From Pseudomonas sp. (GTDB taxonomy: Bacteria > Pseudomonadota > Gammaproteobacteria > Pseudomonadales > Pseudomonadaceae): a stretch of 9,744 nt of DNA. Of this stretch, positions 1 through 9,744 are shown one piece after another. The position numbers were made by a program, and so were the translations under genes. Below the pieces are notes generated by a model. That model worked only from the letters and a program-made list of their open reading frames with translations, ran no database searches and was not told the DNA's origin. The DNA lies in NCBI GenBank assembly GCA_003523465.1, contig DQAA01000471.1:7032-16775 (forward strand). Direction: 5' to 3'. The first letter of the stretch is position 1, and every line of letters begins with the position of its first letter.

Positions 1-352
1 CCAGATTCGGCCGCGCGGCATCGTGGACCAGTACCCAGTCGCCGTCGGCCGCCCCTTGGGCATGCAGCAACAGCAAGGCATTGAGCACCGAGTCGGCGCG
101 CTCGCGACCACCGGCGGCGCGCTGGATACGCGGGTCGCTGGCACAGGGCAGGCCGGGCCAGAAAGGATCGTCGGCGGCAATGCTGACCACCACCCCTTTC
201 AAGGAGGGATGGCCAAGGAAACAGTTGAGGCTGTGTTCGAGAATCGTGCGTCCGCCCAGTTGCAGGTACTGCTTGGGCCGGTCGGCGGCCATGCGCGCAC
301 CCACGCCCGCGGCGGGAATCACTGCCCAGAAGGCAGGCAGGGAAGTGTTCAT
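1..352 (-). CDS. ispD: 2-C-methyl-D-erythritol 4-phosphate cytidylyltransferase, N-terminal part (cut by window edge)
   Basis: IspD is a cytosolic enzyme of the MEP isoprenoid pathway. It joins CTP and methylerythritol phosphate to give CDP-methylerythritol and pyrophosphate. I translated the first 117 residues; the family is about 230 long, so roughly the C-terminal half lies beyond the left edge. The fragment shows the nucleotide-binding loop PAAGVGARM at 13-21, PKQY at 26-29, GGRERADSV at 81-89 and VHDAARP at 109-115. R20 and K27 match the catalytic Arg and Lys of the E. coli enzyme. The start is the ATG at 352, whose first bases overlap the ftsB stop as ATGA. No strong ribosome binding site precedes it, which suggests translation coupled to ftsB. 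The open frame is intact to the edge. The ftsB-ispD pairing is common in gammaproteobacteria. Identification is firm. Confidence 0.96.
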   Translation of the reverse strand, partial: MNTSLPAFWAVIPAAGVGARMAADRPKQYLQLGGRTILEHSLNCFLGHPSLKGVVVSIAADDPFWPGLPCASDPRIQRAAGGRERADSVLNALLLLHAQGAADGDWVLVHDAARPNL

Positions 353-627
353 TGGGCCAGTTGGTAGAGGGTTTCGCCCTCCTTCACCATTCCCAGTTCA
401 TGGCGAGCCCGTTCTTCGACGGTTTCCATACCTTTTTTCAACTCCAGCACTTCGGCATCGAGCACGCGGTTGCGCTCCAGCAGACGCTCGTTTTCGGCGT
501 GCTGGTCAGCAATCTGCTGCTTGAGTTCGGCCACCTGGGCCAGGCTGCCATTGCCAACCCACAGCCGGTACTGCAAGCCACCGAGCAGTGCGAGAAGGAC
601 GAGGAACAACCAATAGGGACTACGCAT
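349..627 (-). CDS. ftsB: Cell division protein FtsB
   Basis: FtsB is a small bitopic inner-membrane protein of the divisome. It forms a complex with FtsL and FtsQ through a periplasmic coiled coil and helps activate septal peptidoglycan synthesis. The predicted 92-residue protein has a short cytoplasmic end (MRSPY), one membrane helix at about 6-20, the conserved YRLWVG at 20-25, a heptad-type coiled coil at about 29-70, and the family's conserved C-terminal stretch EERARHELGMVKEGETLYQL. The frame stays open up to 723, but I chose the ATG at 627 because it begins at the membrane segment as in other pseudomonads. The longer version would add 32 residues encoded partly by hairpin DNA. The ribosome binding site is weak at either start. 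It lies downstream of eno and overlaps ispD by 4 nt. The family call is secure; the exact start is probable. Confidence 0.93.
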   Translation of the reverse strand: MRSPYWLFLVLLALLGGLQYRLWVGNGSLAQVAELKQQIADQHAENERLLERNRVLDAEVLELKKGMETVEERARHELGMVKEGETLYQLAQ

Positions 628-674
628 CAGGACATCCAGTGGCGAAAGACCGCGTTTGCGAAGGGCTGATGGCA

Positions 675-700
675 CGAAGCCTGACCGAAGCCAGGCTTTG
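675..700 (-). other. Small hairpin in the eno-ftsB spacer
   Basis: AAGCCTG at 677-683 pairs perfectly with CAGGCTT at 692-698 around an 8-nt loop. One G-T and one C-G pair extend it to 675/700. It lies 48 nt upstream of the chosen ftsB start. No T-run follows on either strand, so it does not look like a terminator. It could affect ftsB mRNA stability or translation, or mean nothing. Confidence 0.4.
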
Positions 701-715
701 TGATTCACGCATTCG

Positions 716-771
716 CAGCGCACGTGAAACGCAACCGGGCAAAGCCCTGCGTTTCACGGTGCTGTCTTTTT
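716..771 (+). terminator. Long hairpin between eno and ftsB, with its T-tract on the plus strand
   Basis: An 11-bp perfect stem, 723-733 with 748-758 (core GTGAAACGCA / TGCGTTTCAC), encloses a second 4-bp stem (GGGC 737-740 / GCCC 744-747, AAA loop). The outer stem extends through small bulges to 716-719 with 761-764. On the plus strand it is followed directly by TCTTTTT (765-771), the shape of an intrinsic terminator for transcription entering eno antisense. On the minus strand, the direction of eno and ftsB, the T-tract is absent downstream. For the eno message it is therefore more likely a 3'-end protecting or processing hairpin than an efficient stop. There is no plus-strand gene that would need it. 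Confidence 0.5.
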
Positions 772-783
772 ACCATCTATCGT

Positions 784-2205
<1,422 letters not shown>

Positions 2206-2223
2206 TTACCGGAGAAACGCGAC

Positions 2224-4973
<2,750 letters not shown>

Positions 4974-6269
4974 TCACCTCAAACCTTGCTCACTCGTCGG
5001 TACATTCCACTCCAGTTGCAAATAGCCATCAACGAGGTCCGGGAGGTTGGCCACGGCGATCAGTCGATCACCTGCGAACAGCAGTGGCAAACGACCGCGA
5101 ACGAAGGCCGGAACCCCGCGCTCATTGAGCAAGCGCTTGAGATCGCGATGGCCGCGACCGGGAATGTTCATGCTTTCGCCGCCCTGGCGATAGGCGATTC
5201 GCAGGGCCTCCCGGGGCCTTTTTCCTCGCAGGAAAACCCAGCCATTGCCTGGCAGTTCCAGCGCCAGCGGTGGGTCTTCCCAGCATCCCCCACCGGGAGC
5301 TTCGATCCAGTCGCCACTCAACCAGTAGATCTGCTCACCAGCCCGATGCAGCTCGCCATCGGTGAGTTTCCAGATCGGTGAAGCATCGGGACGGGCATCG
5401 CGCAGATCGTCCCAGCCGGCCCAATGATCGGCATCCGGCAGGCGGGTGAATGGCGCGAGCCATAAACGCAGGGCATTGCGCTGGCGCGCGGGAGAAAGCC
5501 GGAGCAGCCCCGGCAGGTGCAAGGATGGGCGACCGAGCCAGGGAAAATCTCCCGGCCCCATGGCGTGCGCCAGATCCTCCCGGGCCAGCTCATCCAGCAA
5601 CTCACCCGCCTCGGCGAGATGATCGGCAGTACGGGCCAATGTGCGACTGACCTGTGGCCAGCGCGAAGCCAGGATCGGAAGCACCTGCTGTCGCAGGTAA
5701 TTGCGAGTGAACCGGGTGTCGTCGTTCGAGGGATCTTCGATCCAGCTCAAACCATGGTCACGGGCATAGCGAAGAACTTCGTCACGAGCGCTGTCGAGCA
5801 AGGGTCGAACCAGCCAGGCATCACCCAGCGGCCGCAGTCCGGGCATCGCCATCAACCCGCGCAGCCCGGCACCACGAAGCAGGCGCAGCAACAGGGTTTC
5901 TGCCTGATCCTCACGATGCTGTCCGGTCAGCAGGATCTCACCGTCCCGAAGGACTTCACTGAAGACGGCGTAGCGGGCGTTGCGGGCCGCCTGTTCGAGA
6001 CTGCCCCCCTCCTCCACCGTCACATGGCGGACCAGCAGTTCGACGCCTAATGAATCGCACAGGCGCTGGCAGTGTTCCGGCCAGGCATCCGCGACCTGTT
6101 GCAGGCCGTGATGGACATGGATGGCGCGCAGTGCTGGCCGGTCCTTCATGGCAGCCAGCAGGTGCAGCAGCACCGTGGAATCCAGTCCGCCCGACAGTGC
6201 CACGCACCAGCCCGGCGCGTTCTGCCAGTTGGCAAGCTTGTTCTGCATGCGGGACGCGAGGTCGGTCAT
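4974..6269 (-). CDS. tilS: tRNA(Ile)-lysidine synthetase
   Basis: TilS uses ATP and lysine to convert C34 of the CAU-anticodon isoleucine tRNA to lysidine, so that the tRNA is charged with isoleucine and reads AUA. From the ATG at 6269 the protein has 431 residues, normal for pseudomonads. The N-terminal PP-loop ATPase domain has SGGLDS at 26-31, HVHHGL at 51-56 and QHREDQAET at 117-125, then WIEDPSNDD from 176, typical of TilS. A central tRNA-contacting domain follows. The C-terminal TilS domain (about 356-416) has GRGHRDLKRLLNERGVP at 371-387. The frame is open up to 6341, but the extra 24 residues would be encoded by a palindromic repeat, so I reject that start. GGA (6278-6280), 8 nt upstream of 6269, is a weak ribosome binding site; the internal Met at residue 8 is a less likely start. 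Confidence 0.95.
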   Translation of the reverse strand: MTDLASRMQNKLANWQNAPGWCVALSGGLDSTVLLHLLAAMKDRPALRAIHVHHGLQQVADAWPEHCQRLCDSLGVELLVRHVTVEEGGSLEQAARNARYAVFSEVLRDGEILLTGQHREDQAETLLLRLLRGAGLRGLMAMPGLRPLGDAWLVRPLLDSARDEVLRYARDHGLSWIEDPSNDDTRFTRNYLRQQVLPILASRWPQVSRTLARTADHLAEAGELLDELAREDLAHAMGPGDFPWLGRPSLHLPGLLRLSPARQRNALRLWLAPFTRLPDADHWAGWDDLRDARPDASPIWKLTDGELHRAGEQIYWLSGDWIEAPGGGCWEDPPLALELPGNGWVFLRGKRPREALRIAYRQGGESMNIPGRGHRDLKRLLNERGVPAFVRGRLPLLFAGDRLIAVANLPDLVDGYLQLEWNVPTSEQGLR

Positions 6270-6280
6270 GGGAAGGATCC

Positions 6281-6311
6281 GATAAAAGCAATTGGGGCCG
6301 CCTTGCGGCCC
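6281..6311 (-). terminator. Possible terminator of accA
   Basis: On the minus strand the last hairpin of the palindromic element, GGGCCGC/GCGGCCC with a 3-nt loop (6311 to 6295), is followed by CAATTGCTTTTATC. If the outer AATT stem of the whole element forms, the TTTT comes only 2 nt after it. A G+C-rich stem with a short T-run suggests partial or full intrinsic termination between accA and tilS. No comparable T-run exists at the other end of the element. Confidence 0.4.
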
Positions 6312-6354
6312 TTCGCGACGGTTCGGCGCGAAGGGCTGCAAAGCAGCCCCAATT
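6290..6354. repeat. Palindromic REP-like element between accA and tilS
   Basis: A 65-bp nearly continuous palindrome. The ends form a perfect 9-bp stem, AATTGGGGC (6290-6298) with GCCCCAATT (6346-6354). Inside are three hairpins: GGGCCGC/GCGGCCC (6295-6311), CCCTTCGCG/CGCGAAGGG (6309-6317 with 6327-6335), and GGGCTGC/GCAGCCC (6333-6349, AAA loop). The side hairpins compete with the outer stem, so cross-shaped and tandem-hairpin folds are both possible. GGGGC-GC-TTTGC-GCCC motifs next to a TTCGCG palindrome resemble the repetitive extragenic palindromes scattered between genes in P. putida and P. fluorescens genomes. Only one copy is in this window, so repetition is inferred from memory. Confidence 0.6.
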
Positions 6355-6375
6355 CACTAACTGACTGACTTCAGG

Positions 6376-7323
6376 TCAGAGACCGTAGCTCATCAAACGG
6401 TCGTAACGGCGCTTGAGCAGCGCATCGTTGTCGAACTTGCCCAGCATGTCCAACTGCTGGATCAGCTCAGCACGAACCGAAGCAGCCATCGCGGCCGGGT
6501 CACGGTGTGCGCCGCCCAACGGCTCGGAGATGACCTTGTCGACGATGCCCAGGCCTTTCAGGCGCTCGGCGGTGATACCCATGGCCTCGGCGGCGTCGGC
6601 AGCCTTTTCGGCGGTCTTCCACAGAATGGAGGCACAACCTTCCGGCGAGATCACCGAGTAGGTGGAGTACTGCAGCATGTTCAGCTGGTCGCAGACACCA
6701 ATCGCCAGGGCACCACCGGAACCACCCTCACCGATGACGGTGGCGATGATCGGGGTCTTCAGGCGCGCCATCACGCGCAGGTTCCAGGCGATCGCTTCGC
6801 TCTGGTTGCGCTCTTCGGCGTCGATGCCTGGATAAGCGCCCGGCGTATCGATGAAGGTCAGGATCGGCATCTTGAAGCGTTCGGCCATTTCCATCAGGCG
6901 GCAGGCCTTGCGGTAGCCTTCCGGACGCGGCATGCCGAAGTTGCGGCGCACCTTCTCACGGACTTCACGGCCTTTCTGATGACCGATGACCATCACCGGA
7001 CGACCTTCCAGGCGGGCAATGCCGCCGACGATAGCGGCGTCATCGGCGAAATGGCGGTCGCCATGCAGCTCGTCGAATTCGGTGAAGAGGTGCTCGATGT
7101 AATCCAGGGTGTACGGCCGGCGCGGGTGACGCGCCAGGCGAGCGATCTGCCAGCTGGTCAGATTGCCGAAGATGCTCTTGGTCAGCTCGCTGCTTTTGTC
7201 CTGCAGCCGGCCGATTTCATCGCCGATGTTCAGCGAGTTGTCATTGCCCACCAGGCGCAGCTCTTCGATCTTGGCTTGCAGGTCAGCAATCGGCTGTTCG
7301 AAATCCAGAAAATTCGGGTTCAT
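6376..7323 (-). CDS. accA: Acetyl-CoA carboxylase, carboxyltransferase subunit alpha
   Basis: AccA pairs with AccD in an A2D2 carboxyltransferase that moves the carboxyl group from biotin on AccB to acetyl-CoA, giving malonyl-CoA for fatty acid synthesis. The 315-residue product is full length. The N-terminal helical region is followed by [12 protein letters not shown] at 70-80, [11 protein letters not shown] from 85, the crotonase-type core with [23 protein letters not shown] from 126, DTPGAYPG at 159-166, the acyl-CoA oxyanion loop GEGGSGGA at 198-205, and [14 protein letters not shown] at 223-236. I chose the ATG at 7323 ([11 protein letters not shown]), the standard pseudomonad start, with GGA (7329-7331) 5 nt upstream. 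An in-frame ATG at 7329 would add two residues but has no spaced ribosome site. accA follows dnaE, an arrangement known from E. coli, with accD elsewhere. Confidence 0.97.
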   Translation of the reverse strand: MNPNFLDFEQPIADLQAKIEELRLVGNDNSLNIGDEIGRLQDKSSELTKSIFGNLTSWQIARLARHPRRPYTLDYIEHLFTEFDELHGDRHFADDAAIVGGIARLEGRPVMVIGHQKGREVREKVRRNFGMPRPEGYRKACRLMEMAERFKMPILTFIDTPGAYPGIDAEERNQSEAIAWNLRVMARLKTPIIATVIGEGGSGGALAIGVCDQLNMLQYSTYSVISPEGCASILWKTAEKAADAAEAMGITAERLKGLGIVDKVISEPLGGAHRDPAAMAASVRAELIQQLDMLGKFDNDALLKRRYDRLMSYGL

Positions 7324-7381
7324 AGGCATCCGTCTAGGGTCGACGGCCAGGCGGCCGGCCGGTTGATCCGTTTGGCGCCCT

Positions 7382-7410
7382 ACCTTAAGGGAGAGGCGCG
7401 TTCAGGTCGA
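7382..7410 (-). promoter_or_regulatory. Candidate promoter for accA in the dnaE-accA gap
   Basis: On the minus strand TCGACC (7410 to 7405, 4 of 6 to the -35 consensus) and TAAGGT (7387 to 7382, 3 of 6 but with the key TA and final T) are 17 nt apart. The predicted leader (about 50 nt) contains the GC palindrome CGGCCGGCCG (7352-7361). The A/T-rich stretch right after the dnaE stop could help as an upstream element. No dnaE terminator hairpin is visible, so read-through from dnaE is also likely. Confidence 0.35.
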
Positions 7411-7420
7411 GATTAAAAAT

Positions 7421-9744
7421 TCATCGATAGTGCAAAAAGACGTTCTCACGGCCGAACTGGTCACGCAGGGCCTGAATCAAGCCATCGGCCGGATCGATCC
7501 GCCAGTTTTCACCGAACTGCAACTGGGCCTTGGCGTCGCTGCCGGTGTATTCCATGCTCACCGGGCAGGCGCCGCGATGTCGCTTGAGCAGCTCCCCGAG
7601 CCAGGTCAGGCGGTCGCCCTTGAGGGCGTCGGCGTGGATTTTCAGGCGCAGGCTGTCGGCCAGATTGGTCCGAGCATCCTCCATGCTCATCACCCGCTTG
7701 ACCCGCAGGCGCAAGCCGCCGGAAAAATCGTCGTTGCTGACCTCGCCCTCGATAACCACCATTGCATCGGTCTGCAACAGCGACTGCGCGGCCATGAACG
7801 CATCGGCGAACAGCGAGGCCTCGATACGCCCGGAGCGGTCGTCCAGGGTGACGAAGCCCATCTTGTCGCCCTTCTTGTTCTTCATCACCCGCAGGGCAAT
7901 GATCATCCCGGCCACGGTCTGGGTATCGCGGGCAGGCTTAAGGTCGATGATGCGCTGGCGGGCGAAACGGCGAATCTCGCCTTCGTATTCGTCGATCGGG
8001 TGGCCGGTCAGGTACAGGCCCAAGGTGTCCTTTTCGCCGCGAAGACGTTCTTTCAGGGTCAGTTCGCGGGCGTTGCGATGATTGGCATAGACGTCGGCAT
8101 CCTCCTCGACGAACAGGCCGCCAAACAGGTCGGCGTGGCCGCTGTCGTGGGTACGGGCGGTCTGTTCTGCAGACTTGATCGCCTCTTCCATCGCCGACAG
8201 CAACACTGCGCGGTTCTGGTCGACATTGGCCTGGTAGGCCTTGATCTCGTCATGGAAGAACGGCCCGAGCCGGTCAAGTGCGCCGCTGCGTACCAGGGCA
8301 TCGAGGGTGCGCTTGTTGATGCGCTTGAGGTCGACCCGATGACAGAAGTCGAACAGGTCCTTGAACGGACCACCCTCGGCACGCGCCTCCATGATCGCCT
8401 CGACCGGCCCCTCGCCCACGCCCTTGACCGCGCCGAGGCCGTAGACGATACGGCCGTCGTTGTTCACGGTGAACTTGAAGTCGGAGAAGTTGACGTCCGG
8501 GGCATCGAGACGCAGCTTCATGCTGCGCACTTCCTCGATGAGGATCACCACCTTGTCGGTGTTGTGCATATCCGCCGACAGTACCGCGGCCATGAACGCT
8601 GCCGGATGGTGGGTCTTCAGCCAGGCAGTCTGATAGGAGACCAGGCCATAGGCGGCGGAGTGGGACTTGTTGAAGCCGTAACCGGCGAATTTCTCCACCA
8701 GGTCGAAGATGTTGCCCGCGAGGTCGCCGTCGATTCCGTTGTTGGCGCAACCCTCGATGAAGCCACCGCGCTGCTTGGCCATTTCCTCGGGCTTTTTCTT
8801 GCCCATTGCCCGGCGCAGCATGTCCGCACCACCGAGGGTGTAGCCGGCCATGACCTGGGCGATCTGCATCACCTGTTCCTGGTACAGGATGATGCCGTAG
8901 GTCGGCGCAAGAACCGGCTGTAGTCCCTCGTACTGGTAATCCGGGTGCGGGTAGGCCAGTTCGGCGCGACCGTGCTTGCGGTTGATGAAGTCATCCACCA
9001 TGCCCGACTGCAACGGGCCGGGACGGAACAGCGCCACCAGTGCGATCAGGTCCTCCAGGCAGTCAGGCTTGAGCTTCTTGATCAGCTCCTTCATGCCCCG
9101 GGATTCGAGCTGGAACACCGCGGTGGTTTCCGCCTTCTGCAGCAGCTCGTAGGTCTTGCGGTCATCCAGCGGGATGAAGTCGATGTTGAGGTCCGGCAGG
9201 CCCTGCTTGGCCTGCTCGCGGTTGATGGTCTCCATCGCCCACTTGATGATGGTCAGGGTGCGCAGGCCGAGGAAGTCGAACTTCACCAGCCCCGCCGCCT
9301 CGACATCATCCTTGTCGAACTGGGTGATAAGGCCGCCGCCCTCCTCGTCACAAGCAATCGGCGAGAAGTCGGTGAGCTTGGTCGGGGCAATCACCACACC
9401 ACCGGCGTGCTTGCCGGTACCGCGGGTGACCCCCTCCAGCTTCAGGGCCATGTCCCAGATTTCCTTGGCGTCCTCGTCGGTCTTGAGGAAGTCGCGGAGC
9501 ATCTCTTCCTGCTCGAACGCCTTTTCCAGGGTCATGCCCACTTCGAACGGAATCATCTTCGACAGGCGATCCGCCAGGCCGTAGGACTTGCCCTGGACCC
9601 GCGCCACGTCGCGCACCACCGCCTTGGCCGCCATGGTGCCGAAGGTGATGATCTGGCTCACCGCATTGCGCCCGTAGGCCTCGGCCACGTACTCGATCAC
9701 CCGATCGCGGCCGTCCATGCAGAAGTCGACGTCGAAGTCGGGCA
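7421..9744 (-). CDS. dnaE: DNA polymerase III alpha subunit, C-terminal two thirds (cut by window edge)
   Basis: DnaE is the replicative polymerase of the chromosome, acting in the holoenzyme with the epsilon proofreader and the beta clamp. The frame runs unbroken to the right edge and encodes 773 residues here; family members are about 1160-1175 long, so about 400 N-terminal residues (PHP domain and start of the palm) are missing. The fragment opens with PDFDVDFC, which holds two catalytic aspartates (E. coli D401 and D403). The third is in KFDFLGLRTLTII (fragment residue 156). Then come FRPGPLQSGMVDDFI, GADMLRRAMGKKK and GFNKSHSAAYGL in the fingers, a helix-hairpin-helix region (about 475-494), a beta-clamp binding motif HADLF (536-540), an OB-fold domain (about 609-690) and the C-terminal tau-binding region ending FLHYR. 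The in-frame ATG at 9718 is internal, not the start. Confidence 0.97.
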   Translation of the reverse strand, partial: PDFDVDFCMDGRDRVIEYVAEAYGRNAVSQIITFGTMAAKAVVRDVARVQGKSYGLADRLSKMIPFEVGMTLEKAFEQEEMLRDFLKTDEDAKEIWDMALKLEGVTRGTGKHAGGVVIAPTKLTDFSPIACDEEGGGLITQFDKDDVEAAGLVKFDFLGLRTLTIIKWAMETINREQAKQGLPDLNIDFIPLDDRKTYELLQKAETTAVFQLESRGMKELIKKLKPDCLEDLIALVALFRPGPLQSGMVDDFINRKHGRAELAYPHPDYQYEGLQPVLAPTYGIILYQEQVMQIAQVMAGYTLGGADMLRRAMGKKKPEEMAKQRGGFIEGCANNGIDGDLAGNIFDLVEKFAGYGFNKSHSAAYGLVSYQTAWLKTHHPAAFMAAVLSADMHNTDKVVILIEEVRSMKLRLDAPDVNFSDFKFTVNNDGRIVYGLGAVKGVGEGPVEAIMEARAEGGPFKDLFDFCHRVDLKRINKRTLDALVRSGALDRLGPFFHDEIKAYQANVDQNRAVLLSAMEEAIKSAEQTARTHDSGHADLFGGLFVEEDADVYANHRNARELTLKERLRGEKDTLGLYLTGHPIDEYEGEIRRFARQRIIDLKPARDTQTVAGMIIALRVMKNKKGDKMGFVTLDDRSGRIEASLFADAFMAAQSLLQTDAMVVIEGEVSNDDFSGGLRLRVKRVMSMEDARTNLADSLRLKIHADALKGDRLTWLGELLKRHRGACPVSMEYTGSDAKAQLQFGENWRIDPADGLIQALRDQFGRENVFLHYR

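Noticed and set aside
628..723. 32-residue N-terminal extension of FtsB
   Set aside because: FtsB starts just before its membrane helix in relatives. The extension would be encoded across the spacer hairpin and would put an unusual charged tail ahead of the helix.
6270..6341. 24-residue N-terminal extension of TilS
   Set aside because: The upstream ATG lies inside the palindromic element, the added residues have no family counterpart, and the ATG at 6269 puts the PP-loop at the usual distance from the start.
7430..8923. 497-codon plus-strand open frame opposite dnaE, and a similar shorter one opposite accA (6505-7416)
   Set aside because: Both are complementary-strand shadows of conserved genes with the same low-complexity composition and no recognisable fold.

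Overview
This window is chromosomal core DNA from a Pseudomonas. The predicted proteins match pseudomonad versions almost residue for residue at family motifs, and the gene order dnaE, accA, tilS, pyrG, kdsA, eno, ftsB, ispD is the order I recall for P. aeruginosa. The C-terminus of AccA (MSYGL) and the palindromic element between accA and tilS look more like the P. putida / P. fluorescens side of the genus. The species call is inference; the synteny is recalled, not searched.

Every gene is on the minus strand, so transcription runs from high to low coordinates. dnaE (C-terminal two thirds, cut by the right edge) ends at 7421. A 97-nt gap with a candidate promoter leads to accA (7323 to 6376). 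A hairpin-rich palindromic element (6290-6354) separates accA from tilS (6269 to 4974). A 272-nt leader with a candidate promoter and several small foldable elements precedes pyrG (4701 to 3073). kdsA follows after only 3 nt (3069 to 2224). A 150-nt gap with a weak terminator-like hairpin precedes eno (2073 to 784). A 156-nt gap with two hairpins precedes ftsB (627 to 349). The ftsB stop codon overlaps the ispD start codon, and ispD (352 to 1) is cut by the left edge.

The genes are housekeeping and mostly expected to be essential: replication (DnaE), first step of fatty acid synthesis (AccA), decoding of AUA codons (TilS), CTP synthesis (PyrG), KDO synthesis for lipopolysaccharide (KdsA, whose product is later activated with CTP), glycolysis (Eno), septum assembly (FtsB) and isoprenoid synthesis (IspD, also CTP-dependent). 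The link between PyrG and two CTP-consuming pathways is biochemically sensible but may be incidental.

I found no mobile element, CRISPR array, tRNA, rRNA, toxin-antitoxin or defence cassette, and no evidence of a new system. All full genes have normal length with their catalytic residues intact. The points worth a second look are in the intergenic regions: the long pyrG leader, the oddly oriented hairpin after eno, and the palindromic element after accA. Very long plus-strand open frames opposite kdsA/pyrG, eno and dnaE are by-products of high-GC codon use and are not annotated.
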